Translations under genes and position numbers: made by a program
Part shown: positions 1 through 12,545 of the stretch, in pieces
Position numbering within the stretch: the first letter of the stretch is position 1
How the letters are laid out: each line of letters begins with the position of its first letter
Notes under the pieces: model-generated
The model's input: only the letters and a program-made list of their open reading frames with translations
Database searches by the model: none
What the model was told of the DNA's origin: nothing
Source of the DNA: Madurella fahalii
Taxonomy: Eukaryota > Ascomycota > Sordariomycetes > Sordariales
NCBI GenBank assembly: GCA_029876055.1
Contig: CM056877.1
Location: 682,001-746,000 of the forward strand
Length of the DNA: 64,000 nucleotides
Reading direction: 5' to 3'

Positions 1-944
1 GTCTCTGGTGTCAAGGAGATCCAGTGGAACGAGACGGCTTACGAGTCCCTGGTGCTAGAGCCCAAGACCAAGGACATCGTCAAGGTACGTCGCTGGCGGT
101 AGCTTATTCCCTTTTATGTTCACATTGCTAAACCGGATCTAGGCACTGGTCGAATCACACAAGTATCATGCGGCGGAAAGCATCGACGACGTGATTCAGG
201 GCAAGGGCAAGGGCCTAGTCGGTATGTAGACGTCTCCCCTTCCTTCTTCCCTGTATAGACTCAGATCTAACTCCGGGGGGATTAGCTGTTCTCCACGGCC
301 CTCCCGGCACCGGCAAGACTCTGACTGCTGAGGGCATCTCGGAACTCCTCAAGTGCCCGTTGTACATGGTATCGGCCGGTGAGCTGGGCACGGACTCGCG
401 CTATCTGGAGACTGAACTCCAGAAGATCCTGGATATCTGCCATGCTTGGGGCGCGATCCTCCTCCTCGACGAGGCCGATGTCTTTTTGGAGAAGAGGAAC
501 ATGCACGACATCCACCGCAATGCTCTCGTCAGCATCTTCCTTCGGCAACTCGAGTACTTCCAAGGCATCTTGTTTTTGACCACCAACAGGGTCGAGACGT
601 TTGACGATGCCTTCCAGTCGCGTATCCACATTGCACTACGGTACGACAATCTTGACCATCGGGCCAAGAAGGCCATCTTCAAGATTTTCATTGAGCGTGT
701 CCGCTTGCTCGAGAAGATTAGCTTGATGCCGTTCACCGAGGAAGACTACAACATTCTGGCTCGCCACGAGCTCAACGGGAGGCAGATCAAGAACACGGTC
801 CGTACGGCGCAGGCGTTGGCCGTGAACAAGGGCGAACCGCTCGCCATGACGCACATCCGACAAGTCTTGGAAGTGCAAATTAGCTTTGAGCGTGATCTCA
901 AGGGCGGCACGGGCTATCAGGATGCCATGAGGAGTTACTTCTGA
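1..944 (+). CDS. AAA+ ATPase, C-terminal part (5' end outside window)
   Basis: This is the ATPase module of a fungal AAA+ protein; it would hydrolyse ATP to remodel an unknown partner. Three exons can be spliced: 1-84, 143-221 and 286-944, with GTACGT and GTATGT donors and AG acceptors, giving 273 residues in frame. Seen directly are Walker A GPPGTGKT just after the second intron, Walker B LLLDEADVFLE, a sensor-1 segment FLTTNRVETFD and an arginine-rich SRIHIALRY stretch. The C-terminus ends ...MRSYF. The upstream N-terminal domain, which in this fungal family is usually several hundred residues of unknown function, lies outside the window. The family is clear; substrate and cellular location cannot be inferred. 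No breaks are visible, so this is probably a live gene. Confidence 0.88.
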
Positions 945-2103
945 GCTTGCCCCCTCCACCGCCCGGCTTGTTGTATTCAAGAGGTTACCATATGGCGCTT
1001 CGGATATTCTCTTCGACAGATGTGCTTTATGCTCTTTCCGAGAACTTTCCCGTTAGTCAGAGTCCCCTTCATTCTTTGAGCGCTTCCTCCGAGGCATCTC
1101 CGCAGGCCATGGAGGAGGCGGTGGGTAGGTGAACGGAGCTGGTGGTACATACAAGAGCGTAGTTGGACGCCGGCGGTACTGTAAGTCTCAGTGTTTGTTC
1201 CTCTTGCAATAGTTCACACTCGCCCTTCCGTTTGTTAGACGTAATTCACGTTGGCTTTTTTTTCTGAAACTGTGACACGAAGGCAGCGGCGGCCTAGGAA
1301 CGGGCCGGTGCTTGTCAAGGCCCCGCATAGTCTCACATTTCGTACTAAGTATTCTAGCTCCTGCACCGTAGTTCGGATTCGTCACTTGAGCGTTTGGAGA
1401 CCGTCCAGCCTTCATTGCCTTGTACATATCTGAAAGTATGGGGTCAGGCAAACCACGGCGATCTGATTCACGAGTTTCCGCTGCCCGAACTGCCGCTTCC
1501 CTTCCCCCATTCGTTTGTTGCTGGTTGGGACTAGTTGTGCCTCTCAGCTGCTGCAAACCTGCTGGTTTCTAGCACCCCTGCCAGCGGAGCAAAAGGATGT
1601 TATGCCACTATCATCTACTGCAGCACCAGAGGCGTGAAACGGTTAGGGCGGCACCGCAGCTAAAAGTGCTCTAAAAAATACCGACGTCATCCGATCTTTT
1701 AATCCCTGTCACGCTGAACGCTGAATGGAATGGGAGCTCTGGCACGCGAAACCCCAACTTCTCGTTGGCCCGGTTCCTCGACGCTAAACCAAGTGCCCCC
1801 AGAACAAGCCATTGACGCAGGCGACCGAAGTTGCAAGGCGAAAAAGGACCTTCTTCTCGTTTATCCTCGCCCTCGACTTCCTCTTCCCCTTCCTCTTCTT
1901 CGTCTTCGACTTGAGTTGTCCTCCTCGCTTGTTTGCCGATCGCCGAATCCACTGCCCTTGGATCGCGACGGGGAGCCCGCTTCCACCCCGCATTTTGGCA
2001 GTCGATCCTGTTCCCGGAAGATCCTAGAGGCGACCACGGTCGCATCCATAACGCCGTCAAATAACTCAGCCAGTCGAGAAGCAGCGGCAGCGGCAGCGGC
2101 AAC
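945..2103. other. Intergenic: 3' UTR of AAA gene and promoter/5' UTR of YVC1
   Basis: No coding segment is supported. The left part is the AAA gene trailer. The right part (about 1,670-2,103) is pyrimidine-rich with a run of CAG/CGG-like triplets (about 2,082-2,100) directly before the YVC1 start, as expected for a 5' leader. Short open frames here overlap on both strands and show no conserved motif. Confidence 0.6.
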
Positions 2104-4194
2104 ATGAGGAGACCGAACTGGAGCAAGTTCCTTGGCTGGGACCGTCGCCCACACGAGCACAGGTGGGACGATTCACGACACCGACGTGAGTGCATTCGCT
2201 CGTCCATGTAGGCCCAGGAGACCGACTGACTGTACAATCCGGCCACAGTCCTCCCGACCTACCACGACGACGGTATCCAGTCGGCAATCCCCCCACAGGC
2301 CGTCACCGAGATGGCTCTGCGTATCCGCCATTTGATCGAACAGTGTGTGCCGTGCGAGCTCAACCCAGACCTAATAACATGCCCGCACAGCAAAGTCATC
2401 ACGCCCAAGGTCATCAAGGCGGCCAAGGAAGCCGGCGGCCGCGACCACAGAGCCTGCGTCGTCTTCTGCCTCCTGGTTAACAAGCACTGGTGGAACCGCC
2501 AGGCGCTGATTGAGCTGTGGGATGCCGACCTCCACCATCTGCGAGCCACGGCATGCGACGTTATCGCCAAACAAATGCAAGTTGCTTGATTCGACAAGAT
2601 GATCGAGTATTCCTATCTTGCCGCTAACGCGACATAACAGCATTGAAACCGAGCAAGACGCCGACTACCTCATGCACTCGGTCCTCCTGAAGCGCTACTC
2701 GATCCTGGTCGACGGCCAGCCCACCAAGCCGGTCAATGTTGTCGAGAAAGCCGTTGACCTACACGCTCTGCGCGTGATTGGTTCTTCGGGTTACCAAAGG
2801 TGCATCAACTTCCTCTGGCGCGGCTGGCTTGTTCAGGACGAGAACGATCCGTCCACCTTTGTCGACTACAAAGACAGGGACAACACGTCGTATATTTCCC
2901 ATCTCGATCCGGACCGCATGCGCGCGCCCATGTACCAGAACGCCACGCAAATGCTCATCTCGTTCATCTATCTGGCTCTATACACGGGCGCCATAAACAC
3001 CATCAATGTCGACGGCGGCATCGACATCATCGAGGGTCTGCTCTATGTCTTCACCTTTGGTTTCATCTGCGATGAGCTTTCCAAATTCTGGAAGGCGGGC
3101 TATCACATCCTGAGCTTCTGGCACGCTTTCAACTCGGTTCTCTATGGCCTGCTGACCACCAGTCTCGTACTACGCTTCATCGCCCTGAGCCATCGCGCAG
3201 ACGACCCCGACGGGCTTCGGATTCATTACAGCACTCTGAGCTACAACTTCCTGGCCGTCAGCGCTCCCATGTTTTGGGCCCGGCTGTTGCTGTACTTGGA
3301 CAGCTTCCGCTTCTTTGGCGCCATGCTGGTGGTGCTCAAGGTCATGATGAAGGAGTCCATCATCTTCTTTGCTCTCCTAGTCGTCCTCATTGCCGGCTTC
3401 TTGCAGGCCTTTATCGGACTCGATTACGCCCAGGACCAGACTGCTGACGACACCGTCTTCATCATCCAGTCCATGGCCAATGCGCTGATGCAGTCCCCCG
3501 ACTTTAGCGGCTTTGAGAGGTTCGGGAAGCCGTTTGGTTTGATTCTCTACTACATCTTTACTTTTGTCGTCATGGTGAGTTGTGCCACATACAAAACCGG
3601 AACCCCCAACCCGCAACGGCTAGCTAACCTGGCACTCTCCAGGTTGTGTTGCTCAACATCCTGATCGCCCTGTACAACTCAGCCTATGAGGATATCTACG
3701 ACAACGCCAATGACGAGTACCTCGCCATGTTCGCGCAAAAGACCATGACTTTTGTCCGCGCTCCCGACGAGAACGTCTACATCCCCCCCTTCAATCTCAT
3801 CGAGATCTTCCTGATCGCCCTGCCGTTCGAGTGGTGGATGGACAGGAAGAGATACGAGCACTTGAACGACATTGTCATGGGCTTCATCTACTCCCCGCTC
3901 CTCCTCGTCTCGTCCTACTTCGAGATGCGCGCGGCCAGAGACATCCGCTCGAACCGGGCGCGCGGCGAAGAAGACGACGATACCGTCGAGGAGTGGGAGC
4001 AGCTGATGGGCCAGGTTGACTTTGAGGCCGACGGATGGACCAAGCAGGTTGAGGCGGCCAGGAGCAATTTGGAGGAAGACCCTGCCGTTTCCGAGGTCAA
4101 GCGACTGAGGGAGGAGGTGGAGAAGCTCAAGGAGCTGGTGCTGTCTCTGCATAGCGCCCTTGGGGAGGGCAACGGCGAGAGCAGCGGGAGCTAA
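2104..4194 (+). CDS. YVC1: YVC1-type vacuolar TRP cation/Ca2+ channel
   Basis: Likely the fungal vacuolar TRP channel that releases Ca2+ from the vacuole. Four exons splice in frame to 631 residues: 2104-2185, 2249-2576, 2641-3574 and 3643-4194. The second intron has a GCAAGT donor (GC-AG class); the others are GT-AG. The N-terminal cytosolic region (LRIRHLIEQCVPCELNPDL, ITPKVIKAAKEAGG) is followed by several hydrophobic helices from about residue 240, a pore-side segment with QSMANALMQSP and a final helix running into VVLLNILIALYNSAYEDI, which is the S6/TRP-box-like part. The C-terminus is acidic and ends in a leucine-heptad coiled coil (VKRLREEVEKLKELVLSL). The length matches fungal YVC1 proteins. 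The start was chosen because ATG 2104 opens the only frame that joins exon 2. The gene appears intact. Confidence 0.9.
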
Positions 4195-5541
4195 ACGCCA
4201 ACCCTATCCGCCTTGTCATCACCCTACTTCTCGTCAGATGATGGCATCCGTTTCCGAATAAGCGCACTCTCCTTTTTGGCCATATTGGACGCATCACGTG
4301 GGTTTTTAGTCTTGTTTCATTCAGCAGGCTACATTTGTTTGCGTTTGGAGTGGATTTGGTTCAAAATACTAATGCATGTTGGGTACCTATGAGACGGGGA
4401 CGAGCTTTCTGTTGGAGCAGGAGGAAACCCAAATTGTCTTCAACCTAGCTTTCTTGACATTCTCCGAGAGTTAAACCATGATGTGTCGGAGGGGGGAAGG
4501 GGTATGTACCTCGCGGATTTTGTACATTGCCTTCCGACGAGTCCCCAGTGAGAGACAAGCCATTGCCAAGAACTTGGGCACCCCTTCACGTGTCGAGACT
4601 GCCAAGCTGCAAGGGGAATGGGGGAGCTTGACGATCTGGGGTAAAAGTAGTGTAAGAAGCTCGTGCAATTGACAGGGGTTGGACCCGTCTGGACGGATGA
4701 GAGCCACTGTTATTACGTCATGGGGAAGGTACACGTATATAGTGGTCTCATTAACTGACGGGGTTCTCACGGTCCTTTTGTTTTTGTTTCTTTTCCCCCC
4801 CTTTTACAAATCCACCCACGTGCCCGAACTCGCGTCCAGTAGAATCACGAGAAGAGCCACGCCAGGTGTGGTGAGTCTCGACAGGTTAGGCAGAGGAGAA
4901 GTGAAAAGGTTCAATTGGACGTGGCAGAGGAACAAGAACGCTTGGACGCCATGGTTCGGACACGAAAGAACGTACGCCAAACCATGTCCCATAAGCCAAG
5001 AACAGTCCGATCAATGTTGCCGTTCTCTGTCTATCCACTCGTACAGCTCGAGATGGCCTCGGCCAACCCCATGTCCGTCTACGCTTGGATGCCCATGTTT
5101 GCCAAAAACGCAAAGTTCCTCCTCCGTAACTCCCTACCGAAATAGAATCCCCAAGCAATGGTATTCCCCCCGCAATCACAAAGGGGGACTTGGGCGGTCC
5201 CTTACTAGATGATGCCCAAATCCTGATACCCTAAAAAGCCATCAAAGCTCCATAGTGTTACATGTACAGTACTCCCACCTTTCCTCCGCCCTACCACCAC
5301 ATCACGCTTTGATGTTCTCCCCGCCTGCGGCCAAGTATTATTATCGTACAACGGCAAAGCATGTCCGGCAGTTCCGAGACGCCGGACGGCTATGAAAAGA
5401 ACGGAAACAGCGAATTAAGGGAATATGAGATAGGCACTCAGGAGGCGGACTCGTGTGACCTAGCTGGGAGGACTTGAATCTGGTCAGGCGAACAATCCCG
5501 TGACACAGTTGTTGGGAGAATGGGAAAGCAAAAAGCAATAC
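4195..5541. other. Convergent intergenic region between YVC1 and the Zn2Cys6 gene
   Basis: The two neighbouring genes end here tail to tail. An open frame of 177 codons on the plus strand (4,679-5,212) has no recognisable motif, is overlapped by other frames and looks fortuitous. The segment 5,340-5,541 could hold a short alternative last exon of the minus-strand regulator (see findings). Nothing else is visible. Confidence 0.55.
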
Positions 5542-8351
5542 TCACACTCCACCACCCATGAACGCAGCCAGGTCATCAAGCTCGAGAAGCTGCCGCTCGA
5601 ACGCTGCGCAAAGTTCAAGTGCCGTCATGTCAACATCCGGGGCCGGCGGAGGTGCCTGCGGAACGGCGCTAACCGACGCCGACGAGGCCGCACCGGGCGA
5701 ATCTGCCTTGGGCATGATTACTGGTGGAGGGGGGCTAGCCGTCGCGGGCGTGGAGGCGCCAGCAGATCCGCCATTAATGGTTGTGACGCCAGGCCGTCTT
5801 GGGATAGGAGGCTCGCTGCCCCGGCCCTCGACACCCGAAGAATGCACAGACTGTGGCCCGGGGCCCACGGTCTGATCATAATCCATGGCATCGGGATTGG
5901 TGTCGGCCTGGCTGAGGATGTCGTCCTTGACTGAAGGTGACACATGGTGATTTGGCTTGCTGTCTTCGCGCGAGTCGCGGAGGTCACGGGGTGTGGTGTT
6001 GACCTCGCGCAGAACCTTGGACATGACGGAAAGGTGGCGCTGCCAAGGAACCACCAGAGGCCAGGACTCGGATCCATCCTGGCATAGCCGCAGGCTGTCG
6101 CGGACGATGCCCGAAGCGGACTCGGTGACATCAGACGGGGCCAAGCCCTTAAGTGTTAGGTACGCAACCGTGGAGCCAGCTGTAAACGCCGAGAAAAGCA
6201 TGAAGATGGGGAAGCAGAGGATGCTATCTTTGTCGGCGCCGTGCTCGAGCGACAGGAGAGAGTGAATGATACTGTGGGACGCGGCGAAGATGCGGTCAAC
6301 GGCTTGCACATGAGCATGCGACGACATGCGCCAGGCCTCAAGGCTGAAGCTCTCGTCGGTAACAACCTGAAGGATGCGACGCCGGTTGACAAAAATGGTG
6401 CCGCAGTTGAGAAGCGAGTGGATCATGGCGTATGTATAGCCGCTGCCCATGGTGATGTGGAGGTTGATCTGCCCGGGCTTGTCTGCGAAGTGCACGGGTA
6501 ACGAGTGCCGTATGTTGTCAATCTCGTGCTCCAGAGACTGACACTGCTCTTCCGAGAAGGTCTCGAGGGTAGTCGTCGTCATCATCTCGACGACGTTGCG
6601 CCACGCCTTGGTTGCCAACACAATGTGGCCAAACTCGCCGACGTCGCCAAGGGCACCCGCAGGGTCCGTCATGATTGATGGTGCGGTCTTGTCCAGGGTC
6701 TGGACGTAGACTGGACTGCCGAAGTGATAGTTCATATCGAGACATGGCAGAGAGACGCCCTTGACATCGTGGGAGGACAAGGCCGGGTGGCGGCCGGGGC
6801 TGCTGGTGAGGAAACAGTCGAGGATGTAGATCAACCAGAGAGTTCGCCGAAACGATTCGTCCTGTAGGAACTGGTCCGGATCCGGTTGGTGGTGGTGGGT
6901 ATGGACGACGCGGTACATCTGTGCCATGCGCGCGGCTTGACCCAGATAAATGTAGGCACGCACAGCATTGCGGCAGCCCCATTCGTGAATAACAAGCAGA
7001 CACAAGGCCTGAATGTCGGCAAGGCTGGGCTGGTCCAAGGCCTGCATGATCAAGCTGATGGTCTTGCTGGCGAAGTGCTCAGCGGCAGTCGAGCCGCCGC
7101 CACCATGGCCGCCGTAGCGACGAATCATGGCCGGAGAATGCCTTGTCACGGAGGTTAGCACAATTCCCCCCAACTCCAGGCGCCTAAGGCGGGCCGGATA
7201 ATCCCGGGTAGGGGAACAAGTCCGACCAAAGGGCCGGCAGCCGAGGAATTGGGGCGCAGCTTACCGGGCAGCCGTTGTCAGCAGCGCATTGACCATCGTC
7301 GGATCCATGGCAGTGTTCTTCAGCTGCTGAATGAACGAGGGCTTGTGGAAGGCCACGCATGCCGGCAGCGTTTTGGAGATGACTCGCTCGCATTCTTGCA
7401 TCAACTCGGGTGTGAGTCTGTGTGTGCATCACTGGTTAGCCCCGGCCGGCAATGATACGCATATCTGCAGATATCCATTTTATTTTATGGGTTTTCCACT
7501 TCTTGACAACAACTGAAAAAGGAACGCAAAAAATAAAAATAAAAATAAAAATAAAAAAATAAACGAGAGTATGAGGATCTTGCGTGAGTGCGATGAGCGT
7601 GCGCGTGCGTGTGCTGCGGGCCAGGCCCCCCGACGGAGCGAGGGGGTTGCGACAGGTGCGCGACACAACACGGAGGGGCTCCGTTCGTTGGGGGGCCAAG
7701 GCCAAGAAAATCGGGGGTGAGACGGGAAGAGGAGCACGGAGCAAGGGAAAATTTGAGTGGCCGGTTTGGGAAATGAGGCCCGGCGGAGAAAAATGGGGCT
7801 TGTGCCTAGCCCTCCGAGACGCAGCGCTAGAAAACGGCGGCATCGAGGCAGCCGGGAACGGCTAAAAAAAGGGCGCTCCAAACGGCACCGTCCGGGAACC
7901 AAGAGAAAGGGGAAAGGAAAAAAAAAAGATGCAACACAGAAAGAGATGCAATAAAACGCGTGGCACAACGGAAAATAAATGCCGTGATGCCGTATGAAAA
8001 CGGCGAAAAAGACGCGGTAAGTTGTCAACGGAATGGCACGTACTTTTCAGTGGTGGTCGAGACATGACGCGACACGCCGGACGCGGGAGGTGCCTGGCGG
8101 TCTCCAGAGGCGCTCGCGACTGCCCGCTCGGTAGGCAGAGACTCGCGCGCCCGCTGTTGAACCCGAGCAGGCGATACTCCATGGCCTCCATGGCTCATGG
8201 ATTCCGAAGGCAAATAGCACTCGTGCATGCCTTTGGCGCAGTTCTTGCATGGCGCTCTGCCGTTCTCGTAGACGCATTTGGTCTTGCCCTTCCGGCAGCG
8301 CACACAAGCACCGCCAGCACGGAGGGCTGTCGATCGCACGACCGACGCCAT
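5542..8351 (-). CDS. Zn2Cys6 transcription factor with fungal_trans domain
   Basis: A nuclear binuclear-zinc-cluster regulator of unknown target. Three exons are supported on the minus strand: 8351-8044, 7417-7265 and 7141-5542, giving 686 residues. Exon 1 carries a perfect cluster spaced C-x2-C-x6-C-x8-C-x2-C-x6-C (starting ACVRCRKGKTKC). Exon 2 encodes LMQECERVISKTLPAC...FHKPSF, and exon 3 the middle homology region (FRRTLWLIYILDCFLTSSPG, GVSLPCLDMNYHFG). The C-terminal 150 residues are Pro/Ser-rich and end in an acidic/hydrophobic tail (LLELDDLAAFMGGGV), a possible activation segment. The acceptor before exon 3 is preceded by a CTAAC branch point. Intron 1 is unusually long (626 nt) and AT-rich. 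The frame stays open upstream of 8351, but that part is proline-rich leader-like sequence, so the ATG at 8351 close to the zinc cluster is preferred. Relatives cannot be named precisely. Confidence 0.85.
7528..7562. repeat. A-rich hexamer microsatellite in intron 1 of the regulator
   Basis: About five to six tandem units of AAAAAT lie inside the long first intron of the Zn2Cys6 gene. It is plain simple-sequence DNA with no sign of coding. Confidence 0.85.
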
Positions 8352-11300
8352 GGTCGATGTCGTCTCGTCGGCTCTCAGGCGCGCCGAAACAAACCAGACT
8401 GAGCCGGTGCACCTGTGGAAAGTAGCGTGTCGAGATGAACGACTGCGCGGGGTACCGAAGGAAGAGCCGACAAAGCCGGGCGGAACAGGAAGCGAGGCCC
8501 GGAGCAGCGCCGAAGTGAACCCTAGCAGCACAAGGACAGGGGGGGGATTGGGGACTCGTGAGTTTTTCGAGAATCCGACGCTGCAGCCTTCGGCACCGCG
8601 GGTGATTCGGTCGGAGAGAGGAGGGAATGGGAAAAAGGAAAGGAAAGTTCGGAAGGACGGGGGAGCGATGGGGTAAAAAGGCTCGGGCGGACTTGGGACC
8701 TCAGGAAGCGAGGGAAGGGAGGCGGCGGCAGCACTCACAGAAAGAGGCCACAGACGAGCGGGCGGATCGGCTGAATGGTGCCGGGGTGGAAAGGAAGACG
8801 TGGACTAAAGTGGGGAACGGTCGAGGGTTGGGAAGTCACCAGCCGCAGCGGCAGCAGCCAGCCCAGCACTGGCGGTTCAGTGCAAGCTGCCTACCCCCAA
8901 AAAAGCATCCGCCGCCACTGTCTGCGCCGCGACGGGCTCCAACCAGCCCGGCTCCGGCAGAGAGGAGAATCGATCCGATCAAACTTGCAACGGCACCGAC
9001 TCAATTCATTTTGCAGTCATTCCGATAACATTTGCGCGGCAACACAATGCCTTCAAAACATGAACAGAATCACAATCCGCAAAATCTGTCTTCATGTGAG
9101 AGACGCTCAGAGCCCCTCCGTGCTTGTTCCTGTTTCCTTTCCGACGGGGTCCGACACTGAGACACATCGATGCCTCAGCCCAACGACCAAATCCGGCTCA
9201 AACGAGCCGCTGATCGGTAGCCGGCCCGCCCCAAGATATTTTGTCCCGTGAGAAAGAAGCCTAGCCCCCGAGCCCACCTAGGTAATATGCAGACATACCC
9301 GTAACCGGTGGTTTCGGCTCACCCCGCCCTGCATTCGTCACTCTCGTCACGGTGTCGAGATCAATTGACGCGAATAATCATCTCGGGCGTTCATTGACTG
9401 AAGGTCGGGCCGGGGCCGCTGGCTGGCCGGTGACCCCCCCTCAGCGCACTTTTGCGCCGAGCCCAATCGCAACCGCCGCGTCAAGCGACAGGGCAAAACT
9501 CGGTGCAACAACACCAACAACCGTTGCCGGCGGCTGTAGATATGCGGCACGCATACGTATGCACACACCCCGTTGCGATTGAAGCTCAGGCGTGTCGCTG
9601 CGGGCTGCTGAGCGCCTTGCACCCCACGCGCTGTACCTTGAGCACCACGGCGCTTTCCTTTGGCCTCCGGGCTGACTGCGGATCCGTCGTAATTGTCGAG
9701 ACCCACACGACGGGCATCTGGCTCCGGCCGTGTTCATGCCCCCCGCCTTCGTGGGCTGCCGCAGTTCCCAAGGTAAAGTAAATTGCCTGCAAGCCGCACG
9801 ATTGCGTTCTCTTTTTAGCGCGCTCCTTCCTCCGTCTCCGGACTATGCACCTATACACGTAAAGGCGGGTGCGGCAGCACCCGCGCACAGGAGCGTAAAA
9901 GCTCATTCGGAGTTGCGACGCTGCGCGCCGTTCCACAGAGAGACTCAAGTCGCCGGCACCCCCGCCCTTTTTTCCAAAGCCAAGAGATTTCCGAGGCATG
10001 TCCCGGGCAATGGGGCCACCCATCTTTAAACCCGCGCAGACTGAGTGGTGCTGCGCCGCTTGACGAAGGCCCTGCGAGCCTCGCAATTTCGAGGCGGTCG
10101 CCAAACAGATCGGTTCGTTCGCGCCCGGCGGGCGATCCAAGTCCTTGAGGGGGGTCCCACAGCTCCCGAGCCAAGCCAAGCCAGCTCTCAGGCCCCGCTC
10201 GGACAGTTCGGCCGCCCCAGGCAATCCGACGCCGGTGATGTTGCACATCATCGTCCCCGCCCGCAGAATTTTATTACAAAAAAAGCAAATACACAGAGGT
10301 CAGAGAGGCCGGACTTTCTTTCCTACGACAGAGACCAGAATAAGCGTTTGTCGCCGTCTCGAGTTGCCTAGAACGGGGGCAAGCTAGCCGTCCGAGCACG
10401 GCGGCAGCAACAATTCCCGGATGTGAAATCCGCCAGCCGCGATTGGGGGGGAAGCCTCGGGGGTACAAGACGCCCTCGGGAGTGGGTGGAGCCGCCGGGT
10501 GTTGCATGAGTGCACCACGAGATGGAAGTCACTTCCGGTGTGGTGGAGCCAATGGAACCCCCTTCGATCTCGGTCTGGCTCTCGTAGGAAACCACTCGTC
10601 GCCGTCGGCCGCCTTCTCGCTCAAATTTCTTGGACGGCCCACGCCAATTGCCGCTGCGCTGGGCCGCGTCCAGCTCTCAGGCTAAAGTACGTCGCTGCTA
10701 TAGATATAGTTTTACGAGGCCGCCTCGCAGTCTCCTTTTTTTGCCTCGTCTCGGTTGGCTTCAATGCACGGCTCCCAATACTCTGAAATTCTGATTCCGT
10801 GAGCGGCCCCCAGCTGAAACACGCCGGAAGCCCGCCCTGGTACCGGGAGCCTCGACAATTGCGACCCGTATGCGTCGACGACACCCGGCACGGGACAATC
10901 AAGATGATGGAGACCCGGCCTCTTTATCCTGGGTGCCGGGCTTGCAGGCTGCCCCAGCGGCCCCTTCCCTTTGGCCCGCGTGCCCCACCCCAATCCGGAG
11001 CTCCCGGCGGCCGTACAGTACCCCAAACCGAGGCGATCAAGGTAGAAACCTGAGGATCACGCCCAAGCAACGACGCGTCGGCATCGATTCATCCGGCCGT
11101 CAGACCTGGACAGGCGCCTACCTATTTGCATTTCGCAACACGCTGTCAAGTGTTGCTCAGGGTACAATCCAACAAAGAATGACGTCGCTCTTGTTTGTTC
11201 ATTGGCTCGACTCCAAGGTTTTGCCATCCATTGTAGCACAAGGGTACAAGCATCCGTATGTGTACGCGCCTTTGCATAACCCCAAGACCCGTCGCCCATG

Positions 11301-12545
11301 TCAGACGCGCAGGGCGGCGCAGCGCCCATTCGACGAGGCAGCTGAGCGCCGACAAAGGCTTGGTGCATCACGAATCGCCGGACAGGCCGAGAAGCCCGCC
11401 CGCCCCATTCCGAAACCGCTAGTCTGCTCGTGCCATCCTCCGGAATCACGATCGACCTCTCATGTTTATCCATGTGCCGAGGGGGCTTGGCCGGCTTGCA
11501 CACGCCGAGACGGACTCGGCGCTTGCAGTCCCGCCCCCGCAGCCTAAAACCACGCAGCCGGCCTCGCCACCGACACTGCCCGCTGTCGCCCCGGTCTTGC
11601 ATGATGGAGGGTACGATCAAAGGTAAAATTGGACAATCGAACAACGCTCCATCCACCTACTTCCCCAAGGAGGGGTAAAGCAAAAACAGAAAAAAAAGGA
11701 TTCTTAAAACATAAAAATAGGGTTGCCAACCACACTAGGTTTTGCGCTAGCGACTGCTGCTCGCTCCCCTCCCGGGCGATTCCGGATGCGGATTCTCGAC
11801 ATGTTATTTATGGTTCTGCATTGCATATGTCGTTCCATAGCGCAAGCGATATGTTATTGAGAAAGTCCCCTCCAAAAGACCATTCCATGGGCACCTTAGA
11901 AACTAAACTGTCTTTGTCGACGGTACAACGACCTAGTATTCAGTATGGAGTAAAATGTCCAGAACTGGACTGGCCGGACGGGGTAGAACACCGTGCTCAG
12001 GCAGCTCCGGTGACGACGAATGTGACGGCACTCTGTGCATGCCTCTCAAGTGATGCGCCATTGATGCCGGACGTCTCGCGGCCGGCAAGCGGGCACAAGA
12101 GTCATCATTCCGGGCAATCCGCATGACATGGCATCCAGCGCTGCGCTAGACATGATCTCCGCAACCGAACCGAGCGGGGAACCGGCACAAAGCGTCTCCA
12201 TCCTCACGGAGGCCAAGACCGCGGTGACGTAAACCTCCGGCGAGCCCCTTTCCCGCTCCGGGGGTGTCAACGGCCTGAGGAGGCGAATGAAACCCAGGTC
12301 AAATCAATACCTACTTGTAGTAGTTATGTATGCTCATGTTCTGCTGATTGCATGACACCTTCCGGGCACAACCAGGGGCCTGCGAGGAAATGAATGACTG
12401 GCGGTTGTCCAGACGGCAGCACCCCGGATGTCCCGGCCGAGATCTAAGATAGTGTTGGATTGATTCAACTGTATTGCTCCGTTTCCCCGTATTAACCCAG
12501 CGCAACCCGCCCATCTATCCATCACCGCACTCGCCGCCTCACTGA
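8352..12545. other. 4.2-kb gene-free GC-rich interval upstream of the regulator
   Basis: This lies between the start of the Zn2Cys6 gene and the 3' end of the ribose-5-phosphate isomerase gene. Several overlapping open frames of 100-225 codons exist on both strands (for example 9,586-10,251 minus and 10,870-11,547 plus), but none has a recognisable domain. They are biased by GC content and lack convincing splice partners. The part next to 8,351 is probably a long 5' leader and promoter; 12,311-12,545 is probably the isomerase trailer. An RNA gene or a lineage-specific protein cannot be excluded by eye. Confidence 0.5.

Noticed and set aside
4679..5212. 177-codon open frame between YVC1 and the regulator
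   Set aside because: No recognisable features. It lies in the trailer region of two convergent genes.
8352..8738. Longer N-terminus for the Zn2Cys6 protein
   Set aside because: The frame is open but is Pro/Ser/Phe low-complexity leader. Zinc clusters of this class usually lie near the N-terminus.
9586..10251. 221-codon open frame on the minus strand as a gene
   Set aside because: GC-driven, overlapped on both strands by other frames, no domain, no splice logic.
10870..11547. 225-codon open frame on the plus strand as a gene
   Set aside because: Low-complexity Arg/Pro/Ala composition, no motif, opposite-strand frames of the same length.
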